Assembly: GCA_029891385.1 (NCBI GenBank)
Contig: CM057228.1
Coordinates: 68,208,523-68,272,522 of the forward strand
Source of the DNA: Erythroxylum novogranatense
Lineage: Eukaryota > Streptophyta > Magnoliopsida > Malpighiales > Erythroxylaceae
Length of the DNA: 64,000 nt
Reading direction: 5' to 3'
The notes beneath the pieces are model-generated. The model had not been told where the DNA came from, did no database searches, and worked only from the letters and a program-made list of their open reading frames with translations. Below, piece by piece: positions 47,893-56,958 of the stretch (the stretch's first letter is position 1; the number at the start of each line of letters is the position of its first letter). Both the position numbers and the translations under genes were made by a program.

Positions 47893-47929
47893 AATTTCGA
47901 GGACGAAATTTTTGTTAGGAGGGGAGAAA
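47893..47929 (+). promoter_or_regulatory. Pre-LTR hairpin motif and PPT of gypsy C
   Basis: AATTTCGAGGACGAAATT (47893-47910) and AGGAGGGGAGAAA just before the LTR start TGTAACATCCCG at 47930. Confidence 0.85.
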
Positions 47930-50863
47930 TGTAACATCCCGTCCCTGAGGGGAAGGGTAAATTGGTAAATTGGGACAGGCTAGGTTATTGCATTGCATAT
48001 TCAAAATGTAGACATTCGTTTGGCCTCTAATTGTAGAGGGCTGAGTTATTTGGCACAAACATATGTAGGTACATACATGTATGACATATTTCCGATAAAA
48101 TTGTGTGAATTGGAAATTGGGTAATAATTGTATAGATTATGATTCGATTAGTGAAGTGGAGTGAAAAATCGAATGCTAGAGGTTTGAAAAATGAAATTTG
48201 AGTGTAGGATCATGTGTTTTATATTTTTGAGGATTTATAGAAAATTTTTCAGAATTTTTAGAGTTATGGGTCCGGACCGGAAAATTGGCTTAATGACTGA
48301 TAAATGGGATTCCGGTTCTGAAATTTGATTGACAAGGGGCACGATATAACTTGAATTATGATTTGAGGATTTATTATTTATAATCATAGTGAAATCGGGA
48401 GAAAATCAGAATAAGAATTGGATTGTTAGACCTCAAGATTGGACTTGTGGCAATTAAATTGCCAAACAAGCCTTAGGTCTCTTTGTTTATAAACCATCAT
48501 CCTTTGAAATTGTCATCGACGAAACTCTTTTGCCTTGAAAGAAAATTTGATTGTCTTCCTCCTTTCTCCTTTCGCGGATCATCATCGTTGCCCTTTCGTT
48601 TCCATTTCTGAAAATTGCTTCCTTCCTCATCATTTGCCTTACCCTAAGCTTGTGTTGGGAAAGAATGAAATTGGTAGAGAAATGAAGGGTAGTAGTGGGT
48701 ATTGATTGAGTTGAGAGATTGGAGTTACGGGTGGTTTGTGAAAGGTTGAAGACTCAAATCAAGTAAGTTTCTACTCTATTGTGTTTGAAATTGTTTGATT
48801 GGTGATTAATTGGTGTATTTGAGAAATGAATTAGGATGAGTTTGGATGATAGGGTTATGAAAAATGTTGATTTTGATTTGGGTAATTGATGAATAACGAA
48901 TATTTGATGGATTTAAGGTTAGGAATGAGTTGTGTTTAGTGTATGAACTGATTTTGGAGTATTTAGAAAGGAAAGAAATGGATTTAAACGGAAGATCGAG
49001 AATTTCGGTTTTACGCATGATTATCGATCGCATGCGCCATGACGTATGATGAACACGCCTTGTGTTGAAGCGGGTTTTTTCACAAGCCGCGAGGCGCGAT
49101 GCATGCCGCGGCGAGTGAAATTGTTCCTCACGCCGCGGCGAGGAAGGGGCGGACGTCGCGGCGAGCGGGCGTGGTTACGCCGCGGGGAGAGAAGGACGTG
49201 CATCGCGGCGTAAGCGAGGAGACTCATCGCGGCAAGCAATCATGCGCCGCGACGAGGACGTCTATTTTCCGAAATTGAAGATGATTGTTTAATTGAAGAT
49301 TTTTGAGGTTTTAATTTTAAAGAATTGGTTATTGACTGATTGGAATTTAGAGACTAAGAATTGTGAAATTATAAGAATGGAAATTCGGAATTAATTTTGA
49401 AAGTACTCGAAATCGGATGGCAATTTAATAGTAAATATGGTTTATAATTGGAATGTAACTTTGGAGAATTTGGAATATAGTCAATTGAATTGCATTAAGG
49501 TATAAGAAATTGCTATCGAATTTTGAGAGAAAGAGTTATATTGAAAAGATTCGGGAATTGGATCGGGAATGTCATAACATGTATAGTATTTATCGCATTT
49601 GTTAAATATGCATTATTGACTATTGAAATTGGTATAATTGGTAATGTGAGATTATTTGACTGTTTTTAAAGGCACCGCTGGAGCAATTCCATAGGTATGC
49701 TGGGAATTCCAGGCTGTAGCTTGGAAGTGCAGGTGAGTAACTTAATTGGTTTCTCAGCCTATATGTGTTTAATTGTATGTACTTATGCCATGTGGAGTTA
49801 AGGATAGATATATGTGATTGCTATTGATTGATTTCGGACCATGGGTGTTCGAAATATTGAAAATGTGATATTGAAGTGTTAATTTGAGTAAATGTTATGG
49901 ATGCATCAGTGAAATTGAATTGAATCTGCATATGATTGAAATACCAGACCAAAGGTCCGAAGAAATGAAAAATGGTACCGAAATGGAAACTGACTGAAAA
50001 TGAAAAGTGACATATGCATTCATGCATAATTGAACGATCAGATAAAGATAGTTGTTGACCTGAGACGCCACTGTATTGAACCGAGCTTTGAGCTCAAGGG
50101 GACTAGTGCATACCCAGAGGGCTCTCCTATCCCTAATGTGAGTGGGCGAGAGTGCATACCCGAGGGCTCTCTACTTGCCAAAAATGCGAATCACATTTAA
50201 GCAGGGGAGTTAGTGCATACCTAGAGGGCTCTCCTACTCCCTAGATGCGTCCAATTTCTGATAAGTGATAGGCGCTCAGTCACAACAACGAAAAGAAAAT
50301 GAAAGTGTCACATGCACATTGCATATATGAATGATCAAATGTGAATTGTGTGAGTGGCGAAATGCCTCATAGTCGTGAAATTGAATGCATGGGATTTGAT
50401 GAATGTGCTAATATGTGATATAATGTGAATTGTATGTATATGCATGAGTTGGGTGGACCATCGATGATGGTTTCTCTTGAGTTATAAACTCACCCAACAT
50501 TGCATTTATTTTTCAGAATTGAAGAGTACCCGTTAGTAAAGCGGGAGTATGTTTCAGAGATTCAAGTGAAGGTTTGAAGTCGGGATCAGTTAGGTATCGC
50601 ATTACATGTCTTTATTTTTATAATAAAGTGTTTATTTTATTTGTGAAATTGACCATGATGGCTTTTGAAAATGTGTGTATTGAAATTGGATGTGATTGAA
50701 TGAGTACCCAATTTGGGTATGGAATTCCGCACATGTGTTTTTTTTTAAAAAAGAATAATGTACCGATTTCTGAATGAGTGGTTAGCACGCCACCCTCGCG
50801 GGGCACGGACTCGGATATCACCATCGATATCGGGTTCGGGTCTTGCGGGAGTGGGGTGTTACA
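47930..50863 (+). mobile_element. 3' LTR of gypsy C (2934 bp)
   Basis: Begins TGTAACATCCCG after the PPT and ends GGTGTTACA where SIRE-like coding resumes. TATA at 48486 (TTTATAAA), donor-like ATCAAGTAAGT at 48758, GC-rich palindrome block 49027-49260, and AAACTCACCCAACATTGCA near 50470. No coding content. Confidence 0.9.
49027..49260. repeat. GC-rich CGCGGCGAG repeat block in gypsy C LTR
   Basis: About eight copies of G(C/T)CGCGGCGAG-like units spaced roughly 20-30 bp (for example 49105, 49132, 49155, 49246), in an otherwise AT-rich LTR. The core CGCCGCGGCG is palindromic. A minus-strand open frame (49021-49239) is a by-product. Confidence 0.9.
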
Positions 50864-51215
50864 TTTCAAATCATCTAAATTGATCTTATAAAGATTGTTT
50901 CGTCTCCTGGCAGAAAATAATACGGAACCATCCTTGTTTTTGACTACACAAGAATTTTGATTAAAGGATACTTTAAAGCCAGAATCACATAATTGACTTA
51001 CACTAATTAAATTATGCTTTAATCCTTCAATTATCAGAACATTATCAATAGACGCAAATGAATCTTTACCAATTTTTATGATTCCAACTATTTCACCATG
51101 CTTGTTATCTCTAAAAGTTACTAATCCTCCTTGCTTATTTTGGAGGTCTAGGAACATAGACCTTCTTCTCGTCATGTGTCGCGAGCATCCATTGTCTAAG
51201 TACCATTTGTGCTAG
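50864..51215 (-). pseudogene. SIRE-like Copia protease and pre-integrase
   Basis: Reading leftwards: WYLDNGCSRHMTRRRSMFLD (about 51215-51156; protease active-site position Asp-Asn-Gly, usually Asp-Ser-Gly), TFRDNKHGEIVGIIKIGKDS, NVLIIEGLKHNLISVSQLCD, VVKNKDGSVLFSARRRNNLY and KINLDDLK (to 50868). It is cut there by the end of the gypsy C LTR. In intact relatives the integrase zinc-binding and core domains follow; they are missing on both sides of the break. Confidence 0.88.
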
Positions 51216-51760
51216 TTGCTTTTTCCAAGAAGGGAGATCTGTAGTATATATTATGTCTTTCTTAGGTACCCATATTTTCTTGGGTCTTTGGGGGTTAGAT
51301 TTATGATAATTCCTCAAATAATAAGATTGCCTCTTTTTCTTTTTGCTGGGAACAAAACTCTTATTATGACGAACATTACTATTTGTAAACTCTAAACCAC
51401 TCTTATCCTTTGGATGTCTATATTTATCAATCATATCATTCATCCTTTTAGTACTTTCAATAAATGTTGATAAATCTGTTGAAAGACTGTTAAGCCATTA
51501 TTTCAATTGATTAATTTTCTCAGATCTATCTACAGTTACTTTTATTTTCATATCATCTACTTGTTTCTTAAGGCAGATGTTTTCTTTCTCTAACACTTCC
51601 GTGTTCTTCAAGCTCTCAACACATTTTTTTTTCAAGATCCTATATTGCTTTAATATAACATGCAAATCTTCTAACAATTCTAAATATGCCTATTGAAGAT
51701 CATTAAAGTTAGAAGTTACCTCATCATAAGATTAGATTATCGCTCCTCATAGGGTTGACA
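51135..51760 (-). pseudogene. SIRE-like Copia gag C-terminal part
   Basis: A frame at 51443-51135 begins NDMIDKYRHPKDKSGLEFTN (usually GLGF) and continues with a Lys-rich linker (KSFVPSKKKKRQSYYLRNYH). Upstream (to about 51760) is a coiled-coil-like region, LKNTEVLEKENICLKKQVDD, with a stop. The zinc knuckle is not obvious. This is the right-hand, 5' end of what survives; the N-terminus of gag and the 5' LTR are missing at the junction with Athila-like sequence. Confidence 0.8.
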
Positions 51761-51947
51761 CCTTAAGTACTATACTACTGAATCGTGCGCTTGCAGATTA
51801 TCAAGGGTTATTAATTAAAACTTACACACCTCAAACACCCGATCAATAGTTGATATCTTTTACTATTATTTGGGAAAATTGTTGTTTCCATTGTTTGTTT
51901 TTATAGTCTAGTGCTCTTTATTTTGCTAGAGAACAAGCATAGTTTAA
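51761..51947 (+). mobile_element. Tail of Athila-like internal region
   Basis: Short non-coding stretch leading into the PPT; no protein remains recognised. Confidence 0.45.
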
Positions 51948-51962
51948 GTGTGGGGGAATTAT
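51948..51962 (+). other. Polypurine tract of Athila-like element 2
   Basis: AAGTGTGGGGGAATT after GAACAAGCATAGTTT; this is the conserved phrase before the 3' LTR of Athila/Tat elements. Confidence 0.85.
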
Positions 51963-52555
51963 TGTATCTAGTTTCTATTGCTTTTAATTGCCTTCATATC
52001 TTGATTTTGGTTACAAATTCTTGTAAGTTGATCCAAATTAGAGATAAATTGAACAAAAATGGTGTGAATATTATATGCATGTTGATTGGATTAATTTGTA
52101 AATTTTGCAAGAAAAAATTAAAGTTCATGTTACTTTGCAATATATATATATATATATAACAAATAAGATGTCACCACCTACTGTGCATATGGTGGTGACA
52201 ATTGGTGGGTGGTGACAATTGATCACCACTTGCATATAAAGCGGTGACTAATTAGTCACCACCATACCATCGTGCATAAGGTGGTGACTAATGAGTCACC
52301 ACCATGCATTGGGTTATGATCTTTAGTCACCACCATGTATTGGGTGATGATCTTTAGTCACCATCATGCATTAGGTGATGATCTTTAGCCACCACCGTGC
52401 ATACACGAGGGTGACCAGTCCTTATAGGGGTGGTAAAAATAGTCACCCTCATGCAAATTCTCATTCACTATGTTTGTTTTATTACCTGGTAGTTATAGAC
52501 TGGGGGGGCACAAAAAGCTAAACCTAGACAAGACTACATATAGAAGGATAGGAGT
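51963..52555 (+). mobile_element. 3' LTR of Athila-like element 2, cut at 52555
   Basis: Starts TGTATCTAGTTTC and aligns by eye with the LTR at 16927 both before the array (ATATCTTGATTTTGGTTACA) and after it (TAAACCTAGAC, then AGAAGGATAGGAG versus AGAAAAGAAAGGAG). The similarity stops where gypsy A begins. Confidence 0.75.
52170..52455. repeat. GTCACCACC/GGTGGTGAC hairpin array in Athila-like LTR
   Basis: About eight GTCACCACC or near variants, alternating with GGTGGTGAC/GGTGATGA complements and ATGCAT cores. The last copies are regular at about 31-33 bp. They lie about 207 bp from the LTR start. Confidence 0.9.
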
Positions 52556-53460
52556 GATGCAACTCACCAAGGCAATGGAGACTTGAGGATACCAATGGGT
52601 CCAATTACAAGGTCACACTCCAACAAGTTCAAGGCATAATTTCATATTTATGCACAAGCTTTTGTTTCACAAGAACTTTAAGAAGTTTTGTTGATCAAGC
52701 TTGGGGAAGAGTTTAAGGAGACGCCTAAGTGTGTGTGTACATTGGAGGCATCAAACCAAGAGGGTTAACGCTTAACCAATTTTCACAAACACAAGTCTAA
52801 TCAATGGACTTGGGCTTGTTTTATCTTGTAAAGGGTGTGTGGACTTCTTTTGGGCTTTGTTATGGGCTGATTTGCGATAAGTTTGCATGTGCTTCAATAA
52901 AAAAGTCATGTGCATGTTTTATTTGAAGGAACCAAATGTGTGGGCCTAGCTTAAAAACCCAATCCACCCCTCTTAAGTTAGCCTTCTATTTTTCCTATTT
53001 CCTTATCCTATTTGGACTTAGATTAGTCAATTTTAATTAGTTTTGAAGCCCAAATCTATGTGGGATTTGTTCTTGGGCATATTTGTTTCAAGAAAGCCTT
53101 TCTTGATGTTTTGGGCTTTCTTTAAGGCTTTTAGGCTATCTTTGTTAGGGTTTGTATTGCACAAGGGTATTTAAACCCTTACTTTATGTGTGAACCAGAA
53201 GATGAGAGGTTAATAAAAATTGGAAAGCATTCTTCAAGAGAGAATTCATATTCTTGCTTGTTTTACCTTAAGAATTGATTCAACTTATGAAGCTCGAACT
53301 TATGGCGTTAATTCAATTCTTGCAATATTTATGCTCTTTGATACCAATTCCTTGCTATTTTAGGGGTGAAGGGTCTTGTTAGATTGATTGAATTTAGGTT
53401 TAGGAACAATTATTAAAACAGAGGTGATCTAGACGTTGACTCTAGGTTGTTGCCATATCA
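52556..53460 (+). mobile_element. 5' LTR of gypsy A (~905 bp)
   Basis: Proposed start TGATGCAACTCACC and end GCCATATCA, followed four bases later by a tRNA-Met PBS. The start is where Athila-like similarity ends. TATA-like GTATTTAAACCC near 53168. No second copy in the window to confirm the limits. Confidence 0.7.
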
Positions 53461-53464
53461 TCTT

Positions 53465-53477
53465 TGGTATCAGAGCC
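53465..53477 (+). other. PBS of gypsy A
   Basis: TGGTATCAGAGCC complementary to plant initiator tRNA-Met. Confidence 0.9.
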
Positions 53478-54389
53478 CAGTTTTTAAATTCAATCTTTAT
53501 CTTTAAGTTTTTGTTTGTTCTTGATTATTAATGTTAGTTCATCATTCAAATTCGAAAAAAATCAAGATTAATCAAGAATTCATCCAGATTGTGAATCTTT
53601 ATGTATTTCAGTTGATTTGCTTGTAAGATTAATCAAGATTACTAATTTTTGCATCAATATTCATCTTTATAATTCAAGGTTCACTCTATTAAGTCAAGAA
53701 TTCTTTAATTTCTTTTCTTTATTATTCAAGATTCTGCAAGAACTCATCCTTCATTCAAGAAATTCATCAAGAATTGTTTTCTTGCAGCAAGAAGTTTGAA
53801 GATTTATTTTCTTGCACTCAAAACATATGTCTTTGATATAATTACTTATCTCTCAATTCTTGAGTTATTGGGGCAGATTTGAGCGTTCTTATCAATTCGG
53901 GTTTAGGGTTGAGTTTAATTCCTACTTTTGTCTTTTCTTGCACTCTTTCGTTTTCTTTGTTGTTTGCTATCCATTTTTGCTTCCATTACACTTGAATTGA
54001 GTGATCTTGTTTCATATTGCTTAGTTAGCACCAAGAATCACTCACATGCGTTTTCTCCATATAGTATGTGTTTATTTTCGTCTTTGTTGTTATCTTTACA
54101 TTAAATTACATATAGTTTTTTGTTTTTTTCCCTTTCTTTAGTTACCCTTTGTTTTTCTTTTTGAATTAAGTTGTTGTTATGTTTATTTGGTTGGTAGTGA
54201 TTGATTTGAACAAGTGAAATTGTGCTAGAATCTAGAGTGGTAAAAGGCAAGAGTGTGTAAGCTCCTTTGAGGGTAAAAGCCATCTTCTTGAGTGAAACAC
54301 GAGGTAATCCATTCTGATTTAGAGAGAAACACATAACGGAGCGTGTGAGAAGCTGTTCTAACATGTTTTTTTTTTGCAGATTTTACATC
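53478..54389 (+). mobile_element. Untranslated leader of gypsy A
   Basis: 912 bp without coding signal. It ends in a T-run plus TTTTTTTTTGCAG (54365-54379), a good splice-acceptor sequence 10 bases before the gag ATG, so the leader may be spliced. Confidence 0.55.
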
Positions 54390-55705
54390 ATGACCAATTC
54401 AAAGGATAGGAAAAATAATGACAAGGATGAAAAGAATAGTGAGGCTGATCAAAACATATTCTTTATTTTAGAGGCTATGCAACAACAATTCCAAAAACAT
54501 TGAGAATTTGTTTAGGGATGTCAGTGATAAATTTGATAGATAAGACTAGGCCATTAGAAATTTACAAAGAGAGGCTTCAACTAATGGTGTAACAAGGAGG
54601 CAAAATGCTAGGGAGCCAACTCTTATGCACTATGAGTATGAAGATGAAAATGATGACGGGGAAGATGAAGAGGAGTGGCATAGGGTCAGAATTGGAGGAA
54701 GAGGGGGACGGAATGATAGAGGAAGAGGAAGAGGCTACAGAGGCCGAGACGATGCAAGGGAAGAAGATAGGGCTAAGCATGTGGATAGAAACTTAGTTAG
54801 TATAAAGATGGAAATACCATCTTTTCGAGGTAAGAATGATCCAGAAGCTTACTTAAAATGGGAAAGAAAGGTGGAAATGATTTTTGAATTCCATAACTAT
54901 TCAGAGGAGAAGAAGGTGAAGCTAGCTACTATGGAATTTCATGATTATGCACTTGTTTGGTATGATCAACTTGTTTTGAATAGAAGAAGGAATGGAGAGG
55001 ATCCTATTGATACTTGGGCTGAAATGAAGAGGGACCATGAAGAAGAGGTTTATGCCTAGTTACTTTTATAGGGAGCTCCATCAAAGGCTCCAAACCTTGA
55101 GATAAGACACCAAAAGTGTAGAAGAGTACCACAAGGAGATGGAGATAGCCATGATTAGGGCTAATGTAGAAGAAGAAAGAGAAGCCACTATGGCACGTTT
55201 CTTGTTTGGTTTGAACAAAGACATTGCTAATGTTATTGAATTGCACCATTATGTGGAGTTAGAGGAGATGGTGAATATGGCCATGAAGGTGGAGAGGCAA
55301 CTCAAGTGCAAAAGCTCCAGCAAGGCTTCTTACCAAAACTTTACTACAAATTGGAACTCCAAATGGTCCAAGAAGGATGAGAAGACCAAAGACAAGCCAA
55401 AGGGAGAAAAGAATAAGGCAGATCCAAAAGGTAATTTTAAAACTCCTAGTTCTTTTAGTTCCAATTTTAAAAAGCATAGGAGTATTAAATGCTTTAAATG
55501 TCTTGGTGTTGGTCATATTGCTTCTCAATGCCCAAATAAGAAAACAATGGTTGTGAGAGGAGGAGAAATTTTGTCTGAGGAGTTGACTTCCACACCTAAG
55601 TTGGAGGATTGCTCTGGTGTGGAAGTTGAGGATGCACCTAGGGGTGAATTACCTATTACTAGGCATGTTTTGAATGCTCAAGTGAAGGAAGATGAAACTG
55701 AGTAA
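54390..55705 (+). pseudogene. Gypsy A gag
   Basis: ATG at 54390. Early frame breaks, then two open blocks (54625-55059 and 55139-55705). Seen: an acidic/Arg-Gly-rich linker (GGRGGRNDRGRGRGYRGRDD), then the gag core KMEIPSFRGKNDPEAYLKWE, YSEEKKVKLATMEFHDYALV, IDTWAEMKRDHEEEVYA, MEIAMIRANVEEEREATMAR and FLFGLNKDIANVIELHHYVE; a Lys-rich linker; and a complete CCHC knuckle IKCFKCLGVGHIASQCPNK (about 55485-55541). One frameshift between the blocks near 55060-55140. The zinc knuckle and most core positions are intact, so decay is moderate. Confidence 0.92.
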
Positions 55706-56200
55706 AGGGAAAATATTTTTCATTCTAAATGCCTAGTGAATGAGAAGATTTATAGCCTGATCATTGATAGGGGGAACTACACTAATATGACTAGTACATT
55801 GATGGTTGAAAAACTAGGGTTGGAGTGCTTGAAACACCTTAGGCCATATAGGCTACAATGTCTTAATTGTGGGAAATCAAGGTAAATAAACAAGTCCATG
55901 TATCTTTCTCCATTGTTAAGTATTCTGATCAAGTACTTTATGATGTTGTACTTATGCATGCTATTCATTTATTACTTAGTCTACCTTGGCAATATGATAG
56001 AAGAGTGTTACATGATGGTTTTAAGAATAGGTGCTCATTTACTATGGGAGATCAAAAATTTGTTCTTGCTCCATTGGCACCAAAAGAGGTATATAAGGAC
56101 CAAATGAAATTGAAAAAAACATGGAGGCAATGTAACAGAGAAAGGCCGAAAAATTTTAAGAAAAACATGATGATTTAAAAGTTAAGGAGAAAGCCGAGAA
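55706..56200 (+). pseudogene. Gypsy A protease region
   Basis: KCLVNEKIYSLIIDRGNYTN: the active-site Asp is kept but Arg replaces the usual residue and Asn follows Gly (IDRGN). After a stop near 55884: NKQVHVSFSIVKYSDQVLYD, LLSLPWQYDRRVLHDGFKNR and FVLAPLAPKEVY, typical of this gypsy group. Lys-rich sequence follows to RT. Confidence 0.85.
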
Positions 56201-56349
56201 CCTTGCAAAAGGGAGCATAAATTTAAATCAAAAGAAAAGAGAGAAAGTGAGGCCAAGAGTGAGAGAAGAAAATTGGGGAAAAAGGCCTCAAAAGAAATTC
56301 AACTAAAAGGCCCAAATGAGAGAGAGGGTAAAAAGAAACAAAACTTCTA

Positions 56350-56958
56350 TGCAAAATGAGAGATGTAAGGGTTGCTTGTGTGGAAAGGAGATGCTTGTTT
56401 GTACTTTTATATAAGGAAGCTTATTTTAATGAATCTGACTTTAACCCTTTGCCTAGTAGTGTTGTTTCTCTTTTGCAGGAGTATGGAGATGTTTTCCCTG
56501 AGGATTTGCCTAAGGAGTTACCACCTATAAGAGGAATAGAAAATTAGATTGATTTCATGCCTGGGGCCTAGATTCCAAATAGACCTGCTTATAGGGCTAA
56601 TCCTGAAGAAACTAAGGAACTCCAAAAGCAAGAGGAAGAGTTGCTACAAAAGGGACACATCAGGGAGAGTCATAGTCCTTGTGCCATCCTAGTGATATTG
56701 GTTCCAAACAAGGTTGGGAGTTGGCGCATGTGTGTGGATTGCAGAGCTGTTAACAAGATTATGGTAAAGTATTGCCATCCTATACCTAGATTGGATGATA
56801 TGATTGATGAATTACATAGTGCATGTATATTTACCAAAATTGATCTTTTAAGTGGTTACCGTTAGATTAGAATAAAAATCGGTGATGAATGGAAAACTGT
56901 TTTTAAAACAAAACATGGTTTATATGAGTGGCTTACAATGCCTTTTGGCATAACTAAT
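56350..56958 (+). pseudogene. Gypsy A RT, cut by gypsy B
   Basis: LLQEYGDVFPEDLPKELPPI (about 56474-56533), EEELLQKGHIRESHSPCAIL (about 56632-56691), VDCRAVNKIMVKYCHPIPRL (about 56736-56795), IFTKIDLLSGYR (about 56828-56863, first catalytic Asp), then after a stop [20 protein letters not shown] and LTMPFGITN ending at 56958. In intact relatives the next residues continue into the finger/palm region; here gypsy B starts. Stops at about 56546, 56568 and 56864. Confidence 0.92.

Noticed and set aside
49021..49239. Arg-rich 72-codon minus-strand frame
   Set aside because: Encoded by the GC-rich palindromic repeat block inside an LTR.
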